DNA of 64,000 bases from Gemmata sp. (GTDB lineage Bacteria; Planctomycetota; Planctomycetia; Gemmatales; Gemmataceae): contig JANWYJ010000088.1 in assembly GCA_025055115.1 (NCBI GenBank), forward strand, positions 1 to 64,000, written 5' to 3'. How positions within the stretch are numbered: position 1 is the first letter of the stretch; every line of letters starts with the position of its first letter. A program made the translations under genes and the position numbers. Positions 34,477 through 43,094 of the stretch are shown here, piece by piece. The notes beneath the pieces are model-generated. The model was not told the origin of the DNA. It ran no database searches and saw nothing but the letters and a program-made list of their open reading frames with translations.

Positions 34477-34553
34477 GTATACTTTTGTCAACTTCTAGCA
34501 TAAGTCTGCGCAATATGTGTTCATTTGTCAACCAAAATGACAAAAAGTGAACA
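34477..34553 (-). promoter_or_regulatory. AT-rich promoter region of the terminase-like gene with nested inverted repeats
   Basis: A two-tier dyad spans 34518-34553: outer arms TGTTCA/TGAACA and inner arms TTTGTCA/TGACAAA around ACCAAAA. A further TTTTGTCAA is at 34483-34491, beside GTATAC. On the minus strand two TTGACA-like -35 candidates occur. The dyad and the GTCAA repeats suggest a dedicated repressor. The 12-mer ACAAAAGTATAC (34488-34477) is also present at 12988-12999. Confidence 0.5.
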
Positions 34554-34633
34554 ATTTTTCATATATTGGCCGCCAAGACACCCCGGCTGATCTGAGAGTG
34601 GACCGATGATCGGGCTATGGTGTGGTGGGGCGG

Positions 34634-35476
34634 CTAGACCTGGCGGGCTTCAAACAGCCGGCTGTGCCACAGGCCGAGCCGATGGAGCCAGTACCGCGTC
34701 ACGGTGGCGACGGTTTGAATGCCGTACTTCAGGCTCCGGCGGAAATTGATTTGGCTGGCTTCGTCGAAGTACCGTACAGGCACGGGAATGTCGCCGAGTC
34801 GGAAGCCGAAGTGAACCGCTTGCACCAGAAATTGGGTATCGAAGACGAAATCATCGCTATTGCGCTCAAACGGAATGGTTTCGAGAACTTTCCTCCGGTA
34901 GACACGGAAACCGCTGTGGAATTCGCCAAGGTTCTGCCCCAGCATCAGGTTCTCGAAAATAGTCAGTCCGCGATTGCTGATGTACTTCCACCACGGCATG
35001 CCGCACTGCAGGGCTTCGGCGCGGCTGCGAATACGGTTTCCGAGAATCACATCGCAAATGCCCAACTCGATCATGCCCACCGCATGAGGGATGACGCGGG
35101 CATCGTATTGATAATCGGGGTGGATCATGACCACGACATCGGCGCCATGATCGAGGCAGTAGCGGTAGCAGGTCTTTTGATTGCCGCCGTAGCCGCGATT
35201 CTGGTCGTGCACAATCACTGTCAGGCCCATCGCGCGGGCGATGGCCACGGTGTTGTCGGTGCTGCCGTCATCGACCAGGAGGATGTCATCGACACATCCC
35301 GGCGGAAAGTCGGCCAGCGTAGCGGCGAGGGTGCGTTCGGCGTTGTACGCCGGCAGAACGGCGATGATCTTGTGCCGACGGCAGGGCGTGGATTTCTCAG
35401 GTTTCAGGATGCGTTCGACGTGAAAAATCTCGTGGACCGGGTTGAGCGGCGGTTCGGTAAGCAGTGTCGTCGGCAT
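34634..35476 (-). CDS. family 2 glycosyltransferase
   Basis: A 280-residue GT-A enzyme. The core is [19 protein letters not shown] near residue 37, the [13 protein letters not shown] strand, the metal-site variant [16 protein letters not shown] in place of a DxD, and [16 protein letters not shown], with a closing amphipathic stretch [14 protein letters not shown]. It has no membrane helices. The sequence type (PDYQYDP) matches glycosyltransferases that build polyprenyl-linked sugars or decorate cell-surface glycans. It stands between the terminase-like gene and the cbiO gene. Confidence 0.87.
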   Translation of the reverse strand: MPTTLLTEPPLNPVHEIFHVERILKPEKSTPCRRHKIIAVLPAYNAERTLAATLADFPPGCVDDILLVDDGSTDNTVAIARAMGLTVIVHDQNRGYGGNQKTCYRYCLDHGADVVVMIHPDYQYDARVIPHAVGMIELGICDVILGNRIRSRAEALQCGMPWWKYISNRGLTIFENLMLGQNLGEFHSGFRVYRRKVLETIPFERNSDDFVFDTQFLVQAVHFGFRLGDIPVPVRYFDEASQINFRRSLKYGIQTVATVTRYWLHRLGLWHSRLFEARQV

Positions 35477-35592
35477 GGGCAGGTATCGGGCTGTGGGGGG
35501 CGGAAGGTTTCCTCATCTTATATAGGATGCTCGGCGAGTGATGGAATTCCCCAGAATCGCTAGAACTTCCATCCCATCCTGATCACTGCCAC

Positions 35593-36345
35593 CTAACGGC
35601 GTTGCAACCGATAAGGCACTTCCAAGCCGTGCCGTTCCATGAGTTCCCCATCGGCCAACAGTTGTTCGGCCGGGCCATCGGCAACGAGCCGTCCGGCGTC
35701 GAGAATCAGCACCCGGGGGCAGAGATCGAGAACCAGATCGAGATCGTGCGTTGCGATGAGTTTCGTACCGGGGAGGTTGCGGATGGTGCCGATCAGTTCG
35801 CGGCGGCCGCGGGGGTCGAGAAACATACTGGGTTCGTCGAGAAGCCAGACCGACGGCCGCATGGCCAAGACGCCGGCCAGGGCCGCCCGGCGCTTCTCGC
35901 CGCCGGAAAGTTGAAACGGCACCCGCTCGGCCGCATCCGCCAATCCCACGGCCGCGAGGGCTTCCGTGGCACGCGCGTGGGCCTCATCAACGCTGGCCCC
36001 CAAGTTCAAGGGACCAAATGCGACATCGTCCACCACTGTGGGGCTGAAAAGCTGGTCATCGGGATTTTGAAAGACCACGCCGACCACTTCTGGCAATTTC
36101 TTGCGGTGTTCAGCGATCGCCGGGTCTAGCCCGTGAATGGTCGCTTGCCCAGGCGGACCAGACAGTACGCCGCAGAGGCGGAGGAACAGAGTCGTTTTCC
36201 CGGCTCCGTTGGGGCCGACCAGGGCCACACACTCGCCGGCGGTGAGGGTAAACGAAACCGCATCCAGCGCTAATTGCCCGGATGAATAGCGGTGGGAGAG
36301 CCGGTGGGTAGCAAGGATTGGTTGGTCGATCACGCGAGAACCCAT
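35593..36345 (-). CDS. cbiO: energy-coupling-factor transporter ATPase CbiO
   Basis: A 250-residue ABC ATPase: Walker A LVGPNGAGKTTLF near residue 42, Q-loop VVFQNPDDQLFSPTV (the NPDDQ form typical of ECF ATPases), signature FQLSGGEKRRAAL, Walker B VWLLDEPSMFLDP and switch His in LIATHDLDL. ATG 36345 starts 16 bases before the end of cbiQ. With CbiQ it forms the energising module of a cobalt or nickel importer. The substrate-binding CbiM/N parts are not in the window. Confidence 0.9.
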   Translation of the reverse strand: MGSRVIDQPILATHRLSHRYSSGQLALDAVSFTLTAGECVALVGPNGAGKTTLFLRLCGVLSGPPGQATIHGLDPAIAEHRKKLPEVVGVVFQNPDDQLFSPTVVDDVAFGPLNLGASVDEAHARATEALAAVGLADAAERVPFQLSGGEKRRAALAGVLAMRPSVWLLDEPSMFLDPRGRRELIGTIRNLPGTKLIATHDLDLVLDLCPRVLILDAGRLVADGPAEQLLADGELMERHGLEVPYRLQRR

Positions 36346-37091
36346 CGGTCCCAAAGCAGCAGAGCGATCAGGGCGGCGACGACGGCCGCGAATATTATCA
36401 TATCACCGGCGGTAGTACGAAATGTGGAAAGTGTATGAAAGGTGCCGTCGAAGCCGCGGGTGCGCATGGCCGCGGCAACGATTTCAGCCCGGTCGGCACT
36501 GCGGACCAACAGGGCCCCGGTCGCGTGGCCCAGGGCGCGGTAGCTGTGCCGGTTTCCCCCGACACGGTAGCCGCGGGTGCGCATGGCGATCCGCAGCCGC
36601 CGGTATTCATCCGCCAACAGAAAAGCATAGCGATAGGTGAGAACCATCACCTGAACAATCCGTCCAGGCAGCTTCAAACGGTGGGCGGCGGCCAACGTCG
36701 CAGGTAGTGGAGCCGTTCCAACCAAAACCAACGCCCAGCAACCTATCGCCAGCGCACGACACAAAACACCCATCCCCGCCACCAACCCGCGTTCTGAAAC
36801 ATGCACCGGACCCAACGACCACCCCGGACCATCGAGGGTCAGGGGAAGCACCACCACAAATGGAAACGTAGCCAGTGCAACGATGGCCAAGCGGGGCAGT
36901 ACCCAACCGATGGGCAGTCGGGCCACAACCGCGCCTGCCAGCCCCAAGAGCACTGCGACGGCGGCGGCGGCCGCATGGTTCAGCGTGGCGATTCCCCCGA
37001 CCACAAGCAGTACCGCGGCCAGCTTCCACCGACCATCCCAGCGCGCCAGCGGCGAGGGCGGAACCGGTCGGTGGCGAAAGGCGAGTGTCAT
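36330..37091 (-). CDS. cbiQ: energy-coupling-factor transporter membrane subunit CbiQ
   Basis: A 253-residue protein with five or six helices and the coupling motifs AMRTRGYRVG and AAMRTRGFDGTF, the paired A-x-R-x-RG segments that couple EcfT/CbiQ to its ATPases. The N-terminal DGRWKLAAVLLVVGGIA helix is usual for CbiQ. Followed by an overlapping cbiO. A separate sirohydrochlorin chelatase (CbiX) at 57 kb also points to cobalt or sirohaem use in this cell. Confidence 0.88.
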   Translation of the reverse strand: MTLAFRHRPVPPSPLARWDGRWKLAAVLLVVGGIATLNHAAAAAVAVLLGLAGAVVARLPIGWVLPRLAIVALATFPFVVVLPLTLDGPGWSLGPVHVSERGLVAGMGVLCRALAIGCWALVLVGTAPLPATLAAAHRLKLPGRIVQVMVLTYRYAFLLADEYRRLRIAMRTRGYRVGGNRHSYRALGHATGALLVRSADRAEIVAAAMRTRGFDGTFHTLSTFRTTAGDMIIFAAVVAALIALLLWDRWVLA

Positions 37092-37374
37092 CGCTGGCCC
37101 TGTACAATCTTTGAACAGACTTGATCCCGGATGTTTCGTCGTGGTCCGTTTCGGAGAGTGGAAGTTGTTTTAGCGTCCTGGGGCCATTTGTCCCAGCCAA
37201 GCCACGGATGGGACGAGTTGCGAAACGACCACCTGCGTGCCCCACAACGACGGACTTGGACAATTCCGGACGAATGGTTATGGTGAAGTCGAAGTTCTGG
37301 AAAATGGTACACCAATGGCTTTGTCAAGGCGGGGGCTTCCAGGCACAAATTGAGGACGTAGGACCCAACGACTT

Positions 37375-39651
37375 ATGTTGGAACAATTAACGGGCGTGAT
37401 TGAACGTATCACGTTTCACAACGAAGACAACGGCTACTGTGTGCTGCGGGTTTCTGCGCAGGGTCACCGCGAGCTGATTACTGTTGTGGGGCACTTACAG
37501 CAGGTGGTGGCCGGCGAGTACATCACCGCCACCGGCGATTGGGTGAGCGACCGTGTCCACGGGATGCAGTTCAAAGCCCGCGAGATTCACACGCAACCGC
37601 CGCAAAGTGTGGAAGGGATCATTCGCTATTTGGGTTCGGGTCTGATTAAAGGCATCGGTCCGCGTTATGCGAAGCGGATTGTCGATGTTTTTGGGGAGCG
37701 AACGCTCGATGTCATCGATCGTTCGCCGACATTTCTGGCTCAGGTGAAGGGTATTGGTCCCAAACTCATTGAGAAAATTCGCAAAAGTTGGGAGGAAAAT
37801 CGCGGCGCGCGGAAAATCATGGTCTTTTTGCATTCGCTCAAAATCGGCCCGGCTCGTGCCACCAAAATTTACCGATATTTCACCGAACGCGGCGAAGAAC
37901 CCATCACGGCCATCAAAGCCAACCCTTACCGACTGGGTAACGAAATCTGGGGTATTGGTTTCAAGCAGTCCGACGAAATCGCCCTCAATCTGGGAATTCC
38001 CCTCAATTCGCCGTTTCGGGCCCAGGCAGCGGTGCGCCATGTTTTGGCCGAAGAAACCAACAACGGGCACGTCGGTTACCCCGAAGACCGGGTGATTCAG
38101 AAAGCCTGTGAACTGACTGGTATTGATGCCGTGGGGATTATCGACGCTATTGAACAGCTGCGCATTACCGACGAAATCATCCGCGACAGTCCTGCCGCGG
38201 CGACCAAAACCGCCCGTCAGCGTTACCCCTTGGCCGAACTACCCAGCGAGAACCTGCTTTTTCTTCGCCCTTTCTTCCTGGCCGAATTGGGCGTGGCCCG
38301 GGCGGTGAAAATGTTGGCTGACGGTCCCCATCCGCTGGCTAAGCTTTCCATCGACGACATGTTGCAATGGGCTGAACAGCGGATGAAGATCACCTTCGCC
38401 GGCAGCCAACGGGCGGCCATCCGGGCGGCAGTCACACAGAAGCTGTTAGTCATCACTGGGGGACCGGGTACCGGAAAGACGACCATCGTTCGCGCTATCA
38501 TCGAAATATTTGAACGACACCGACTGCGGGTGGTTCTCACCGCCCCCACGGGCCGGGCCGCTAAACGGCTGAGCGAATCCACCGGTCGCGAGGCGAAAAC
38601 CATCCACCGCTTGTTGGAATTCACTCCCGGAACGCGCGAATTCGCCCGTAACCGCGAAAACCCGCTCCCGACCGATTTGCTTGTGGTCGATGAAACGTCG
38701 ATGGTGGATGTGCTGTTGATGAACAAGCTGCTGCAAGCGGTGCCACCGTGGGCTTGTGTGGTTTTGGTCGGCGATGTGGACCAGCTGCCCTCAGTGGGTG
38801 CGGGCGCGGTGCTGACCGACTTGATCGCCTCGCAAACCGTCCCGGTAGCCCGGCTGACGGAAGTTCATCGGCAGGCCGAAAGCAGTTGGATCGTTCGTGC
38901 CGCCCACGCCATCAACCACGGTGAAGAACCGCTCTCGGCTCCCCCCGGCAGTCAGGGCGATTTCTACTTCATTGAAGCCAACGAGCCGGAAGCGATCATC
39001 GACCGCATCATCCAAATGGTCCGCGACCGCATCCCCGCCAAATTCCACCTCGACCCTTTCCGTGATATTCAAGTTCTTTCGCCCCAAGTGAAAACCCTGC
39101 TTGGGGTTCAGAATTTGAACCGCGAACTGCAAACCGTCCTCAATCCCGCCCGACCTGGCATCGCCGAAGTGAAAAAATACGACACGGTTTTTCGTGTCGG
39201 CGATAAAGTGATGCAGATTCGCAATAACTACGATCGCGACGTCTTCAACGGCGACATTGGCCGTGTTGTGGCAATCGACACCGCCGAGCAGGCGCTTTTC
39301 GTCGATTACGACGGCCGCATCGTGGAATACGATTTCACCGATGTGGATGAACTGCAATTAGCCTACGCCATCAGTGTGCACAAATCGCAAGGCTCGGAAT
39401 ACCCAGCGGTCGTCATGCCGCTGCACACACAGCATTATCTGATGCTGCAGCGGAATCTGCTCTATACCGGCATCACCCGCGGCCGGCAATTGGTGGCTTT
39501 AGTCGGCAGTCGCAAGGCGTTGTGGAAAGCGTACAGCACCGCGGAGACGAAAACGCGCTATTCCCTGCTGAAATGGCGGCTGTTGCCGCATGATGATGCG
39601 GCAGCCATCTTGGACGGCCTGGGCGTGGAGTCTATCGAGCCGTTGGGCTGA
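37375..39651 (+). CDS. recD2: RecD2-type ATP-dependent DNA helicase
   Basis: A 758-residue SF1B helicase. The N-terminal 190 residues hold an OB-like start and helix-hairpin-helix motifs (LIKGIGPRYAKRIVD, QVKGIGPKLIEKI), the mark of RecD2 as opposed to RecBCD RecD. The motor has Walker A ITGGPGTGKTTIV at about residue 358, motif II VVDETSMVD, LVGDVDQLPSVGAG (motif III) and motif V/VI YAISVHKSQGSEYP and LYTGITRGRQ. RecD2 unwinds 5'-3' and takes part in repair and replication-fork handling. Single gene. Confidence 0.95.
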   Translation: MLEQLTGVIERITFHNEDNGYCVLRVSAQGHRELITVVGHLQQVVAGEYITATGDWVSDRVHGMQFKAREIHTQPPQSVEGIIRYLGSGLIKGIGPRYAKRIVDVFGERTLDVIDRSPTFLAQVKGIGPKLIEKIRKSWEENRGARKIMVFLHSLKIGPARATKIYRYFTERGEEPITAIKANPYRLGNEIWGIGFKQSDEIALNLGIPLNSPFRAQAAVRHVLAEETNNGHVGYPEDRVIQKACELTGIDAVGIIDAIEQLRITDEIIRDSPAAATKTARQRYPLAELPSENLLFLRPFFLAELGVARAVKMLADGPHPLAKLSIDDMLQWAEQRMKITFAGSQRAAIRAAVTQKLLVITGGPGTGKTTIVRAIIEIFERHRLRVVLTAPTGRAAKRLSESTGREAKTIHRLLEFTPGTREFARNRENPLPTDLLVVDETSMVDVLLMNKLLQAVPPWACVVLVGDVDQLPSVGAGAVLTDLIASQTVPVARLTEVHRQAESSWIVRAAHAINHGEEPLSAPPGSQGDFYFIEANEPEAIIDRIIQMVRDRIPAKFHLDPFRDIQVLSPQVKTLLGVQNLNRELQTVLNPARPGIAEVKKYDTVFRVGDKVMQIRNNYDRDVFNGDIGRVVAIDTAEQALFVDYDGRIVEYDFTDVDELQLAYAISVHKSQGSEYPAVVMPLHTQHYLMLQRNLLYTGITRGRQLVALVGSRKALWKAYSTAETKTRYSLLKWRLLPHDDAAAILDGLGVESIEPLG

Positions 39652-39771
39652 GAGTTCAGCGTCTGAAAGCCCGTGGACTGGGTTGTCCGAAGTGTATGGC
39701 TCTCATCAGACCAGCGCCTCCGAAGCCCTGGGTGGGGGCCGCGGAAGCGCTGTGAGGCTGTGAACAATAGA

Positions 39772-41250
39772 CTACGGCGCGGGGAACTTGTTGGGATCGG
39801 TCACGATCGGGTCGAGGGGGTCACCGTTGAGGGCCTTCAGATACAGCACCAGGTCGGCCTTCTCCTGAGCGGTGAGGTTGAGCTTCAAGGGGATGATGGG
39901 CCGTTTGGCCGGGCCATACGTCTTCACGTTGGGATCGACGGGTTGGCCTTGGGCACGGGCGCGGATGTAGGCCGCCTCGGCTTCGGTATCTCGCATCTTT
40001 TCGCTCAGCCACGGATTGACGTTGCCGCCACGATCATAAAACTCCACGACGGCTTCCAGGGTTTTCTCTTCACCACTGTGAAGGTAGGGGGCCGTCCAGA
40101 GCAGGCCGCGGGTGCCGGGGGTTTTGAAGGCCCCGATCATGCTTGGGTCTTTGTGTCCAGGCGGCAGGGCGGCGAAACGACCAAATTCGCTGGGGGGTAG
40201 TTCACCGTCTTTGGCCCCCACCCCTAGATTGTGGAACGAATGGTCAGTAAATGTATCACCGGTGTGACAATTCGAGCAGCGGGCTTTGCCGAAGAACAGT
40301 TCGCGGCCGGCCAGAATCCGTTTGGCGTATTCGTCGATTTTCCCGGCGTCTTTCTCAGCATCGAGGCCGAGGTCTTTCAGTACACTGCTTTTGGCCGCGA
40401 ATTCGGCCTTTAAGGCCTTGGCGTAATCTTCGGCTTTCAGTACAAATTTGCCGCTCTCTTCTTCGATGACTCGTTGCCGCATCAGAGCGTTGGCTTTGTC
40501 GTCGAGGCTGTTGCCCAGAAGGATCGTGCGTTCGTAGGTGGCGATGGCTTTGGCTGCGGCATCGCGGGTTGGGGCATGGCCGAAGACCCGATAGAACGCC
40601 TGCACGTAGCTAGGGTTGGCGCGGATGCGGGCAATCGCTTCTTCCCAGGGGTCTCCTTTGCCGGCGAACATTTCTTTGTCGTTGCCGACGGGGCCTTGGG
40701 CCTGTTCTTCTAACGAGGCGGCGCGGCCATCCCAGAATTGGAAGCGGTTGTAGGCCGCGTTGAAGATCGTTGGCGAGTTGATTGGCCCAATGGCGCTGTT
40801 GATACCGGTCGATGTTCTCTTGCCATCTGAGAAGCCGCGATTGGGGGAATGGCAACTGGCACAGGATACGGTATTGTCGGTCGACAGAATGTTGTCGTAG
40901 TACAGTCGTTTGCCCAGCACCCATTTCTCAACGGTCATCGGGTTTTCGGGGGGCACTGGGGGAGCTTGGGTCAGGCCTAATGGGACTTTGATTTTCACGA
41001 CTTTCTGGGTGATTTTTTGGCCAGTGGTCGGGTCGATGGTTTCTTGCGTGCCTTCGTTCCAGTAGCTGTTGAGTGTCTTCCATTCGGGTTGATTCATCGT
41101 CACAAACAGGATCGGCACGCGATCCTTGAACGGTGTCATTTTGGATTCGTCGGGCAACAGGTAGTTGGCCGAATCGGGTTTAGGCTGCGCTGCGGCGAAG
41201 CCGGGTAGCAGCATGAGAGCCGCCAGGGAGAGTAAGCGTGTGTGTGTCAT
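39772..41250 (-). CDS. di-haem cytochrome c peroxidase family protein (MauG/CcpA-like)
   Basis: A 492-residue secreted protein with signal peptide (LLSLAALMLLPGFAAAQ). Two haem sites are present: CASCH near residue 133 and CSNCH near 345. The MauG-family segments GKRLYYDNILSTDNTVSCASC, FWDGRAASLEEQAQGP and LRGLLWTAPYLHSGEEKTL-like (FKTPGTRGL then PYLHSGE) are clear. An insert between the haems is rich in Lys/Ala helices. It is longer than bacterial CcpA (about 330), mostly through the N-terminal 90 residues and this insert. ATG 41250 sits after AAGGATGATT. Likely a periplasmic peroxidase or a redox enzyme. Confidence 0.87.
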   Translation of the reverse strand: MTHTRLLSLAALMLLPGFAAAQPKPDSANYLLPDESKMTPFKDRVPILFVTMNQPEWKTLNSYWNEGTQETIDPTTGQKITQKVVKIKVPLGLTQAPPVPPENPMTVEKWVLGKRLYYDNILSTDNTVSCASCHSPNRGFSDGKRTSTGINSAIGPINSPTIFNAAYNRFQFWDGRAASLEEQAQGPVGNDKEMFAGKGDPWEEAIARIRANPSYVQAFYRVFGHAPTRDAAAKAIATYERTILLGNSLDDKANALMRQRVIEEESGKFVLKAEDYAKALKAEFAAKSSVLKDLGLDAEKDAGKIDEYAKRILAGRELFFGKARCSNCHTGDTFTDHSFHNLGVGAKDGELPPSEFGRFAALPPGHKDPSMIGAFKTPGTRGLLWTAPYLHSGEEKTLEAVVEFYDRGGNVNPWLSEKMRDTEAEAAYIRARAQGQPVDPNVKTYGPAKRPIIPLKLNLTAQEKADLVLYLKALNGDPLDPIVTDPNKFPAP

Positions 41251-41399
41251 AATCATCCTTTCGACAGAGGAAGCGAGCCGGAGTTGGTCACGTGTTGGAT
41301 GATGGCCTGCTAGCTGAAATTAACCGACAACTACGGACATTGACAACCGGTGAGCCAGGCGAAAACACTACTGTATCGTTAGCCCTCTCTGCGGTAGAG

Positions 41400-41978
41400 T
41401 CAATCCGCGGAAGTATCGGAGGAGCGATCATGTGAAATTGGTTTTGCCGATGGAAGTTGACGCAGCAATTCAGTGACCGTCGGGCGATCCGTCGGGTCGG
41501 CCGAGCGGTACGCGAACAGCACGCGACGCTCGCGGGAGATCAGGAAATCGCCCCCGAGCTGGAGGAGGTCTTCGCCGCGGTAGGGTCGTTTCACCCCATA
41601 GCCCCGCAGCATTCCACGGAAGTAGCCGATCAGTACCCGCGGCCGGAAGAACGTCCACCAGCCGGTCCGCTCTAAACCCAAGGCCGTGTAGGCCGTGCGC
41701 TGTGGATCACAGACCAGTGGAACGTGCCATTCCACGCGTGCCAGATACTGGGCCAGCACCTCGGGTGCCGCTTGCGCTACGGCCACAACGGAACAGCTCC
41801 GCGCAGCGAACAGCTCGCGGGCGGCGTCCACCTCACCGAGGTGGGCATTGCATGGAATTCACGCCAAATGACGCAAAAAGACCAACAACAGATACTCCGC
41901 CGTGCACAATGCCGACAGCCGGACGCTCGAACCATCCGGCTTCCAAAAGGTGAAATCAGGCAGTTCGTCGTGACTCAT
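41400..41978 (-). CDS. Prx-like (AhpC-TSA_2/SelU-type) protein with in-frame TGA, probable selenoprotein
   Basis: If the TGA at 41861-41859 is read as selenocysteine (U), the gene is 192 residues from ATG 41978. The part before it (LPDFTFWKPDGSSVRLSAL, then LLLVFLRHLA) is the first half of a thioredoxin fold, and the part after continues with IPCNAHLGEVDAARELFAAR and VPLVCDPQRTAYTALGL. The joined active site is U40-I-P-C43, exactly where Prx-like-2 proteins have CxxC or UxxC. The ATG lies inside the end of the preceding glycosyltransferase gene (23-bp overlap), which supports a coupled start here and not at the GTG after the TGA. A hairpin lies just behind the TGA. A nonsense mutation is the alternative. 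Confidence 0.72.
41828..41844 (-). promoter_or_regulatory. bacterial SECIS-like hairpin after the TGA codon
   Basis: On the coding strand CCACCT-CGGTG-AGGTGG forms a perfect 6-bp stem with a 5-base loop that has G in the second and third positions. The stem starts 15 bases after the TGA (41859-41861) and the loop 21 bases after. Bacterial SECIS elements, recognised by SelB, lie just behind the UGA with a short stem and a G early in the loop at about this distance. Confidence 0.6.
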
Positions 41979-43035
41979 GGCCGTCCACTGTTGGTTGGCC
42001 GCGAAGAAGTGTGCGTTGGGCCATTAACCCGCGCCGGGGCCACAGCCGCATCCGGAATTGATGCACCACTTCGCTCCAGAAACCATAGGCAAAGCCGAAG
42101 TGAATCGCCACAAACACCCCTGGGATGCGCACCGCCACTGCCGCGGGCTTCCGCCAACCCAAAATCCCCGCAGCCACCATCAAGACGCTAGCATACAGTG
42201 CCAAGCTCGCCAACCACAACCCACCCACTGTCGGCCACACCCACCCGAGGCTCGCTCCCCCCAGCACCCACAGCGCCCACAGCGGCGGAACTAGCGCCGG
42301 CACCGTCAGCGAGTGCGGATGCTTGAATGCCAGTTTCGCCCGGCCCCGGCCATAGCGGCTCAATTGATAAAACAACGCACGGAAATTCCGCCGCGGTTCG
42401 TACACGACCTTCACCTGCGGGGTGAAGTAGCAGCGGAAGCCCGCGGCATGCACCCGTTCGTTGAATTCCACGTCTTCACACGCATCAAAGGCTTGATCGA
42501 ACAGACCGATGGTGTGGAAAACCTGGCGGGTATACGCCACCGCGGTACTCTGCGGAGCGACAAACTTCGCGTCGTGAGAATAAATATCCGAATCGGGGTT
42601 ATGCCCCAAGGGGCTGCTGCGGGCCAGGCTGACGGCTTGTTGGAAGGGCGTGGCGTTGGCAATTTCGAGGGGCTGCGGACGACCGAGGCAGTCGGCCCCG
42701 CTGGTTGCAAACGCCGTCGCGACGTTCTGCAGATAATCGCGGCTGGGGATGTGGCAGTGGCCATCGACGATGACGACAACATCCTTGGTGGCATGACGAA
42801 TCGCCGTGTTTCGCCCACAAGAGGCTAACCGTCCGGGGTTGAAAACAAGCTTCAGATTCGCAAACTCGCCCTGGAGGCGGCGGACAATCGGTACGGTGTC
42901 GTCCGTGGAGGCCCCATCGGCGACAATCACCTCAAATTCATGCGGTGGAAAGTCTTGTGTCAACAGCGCACGGAGTGTCGGTTCAATCGACCGTGCTTCA
43001 TTCCGCACCGGGACAACAACCGAGATTGTCGGCAC
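41956..43035 (-). CDS. family 2 glycosyltransferase with C-terminal membrane helices
   Basis: A 359-residue enzyme from GTG 43035; the frame continues upstream but would run into the sugar transferase gene. The GT-A domain begins at once (TISVVVPVRNEARSIEPTL), with VIVADGASTDDT, a DGH in place of the usual DxD (VVIVDGHCHIPSRDYL) and FDACEDVEFNERVHAAG, the ED acceptor-site motif. Two to four helices follow from about residue 240 (VPPLWALWVLGGASLGWVW). It resembles exopolysaccharide glycosyltransferases such as SuccO/ExoA types. Second-last gene of the polysaccharide operon. Confidence 0.87.
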   Translation of the reverse strand: MPTISVVVPVRNEARSIEPTLRALLTQDFPPHEFEVIVADGASTDDTVPIVRRLQGEFANLKLVFNPGRLASCGRNTAIRHATKDVVVIVDGHCHIPSRDYLQNVATAFATSGADCLGRPQPLEIANATPFQQAVSLARSSPLGHNPDSDIYSHDAKFVAPQSTAVAYTRQVFHTIGLFDQAFDACEDVEFNERVHAAGFRCYFTPQVKVVYEPRRNFRALFYQLSRYGRGRAKLAFKHPHSLTVPALVPPLWALWVLGGASLGWVWPTVGGLWLASLALYASVLMVAAGILGWRKPAAVAVRIPGVFVAIHFGFAYGFWSEVVHQFRMRLWPRRGLMAQRTLLRGQPTVDGHESRRTA

Positions 43036-43094
43036 TTCACCATCCCCCCAACAATTGCCCCAACCCCGCCCACGGCCGCCACACTTCGGGCCTT

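Noticed and set aside
37088-37348. 86-codon frame upstream of cbiQ
   Set aside because: It overlaps the recD2 leader region on the other strand, has no domain, and its end overlaps the cbiQ start by four bases by chance.
41400-41831. 143-residue protein starting with GTG after the TGA
   Set aside because: It would lack the active-site CxxC and the first half of the thioredoxin fold, while the missing half is encoded in the same frame directly upstream.
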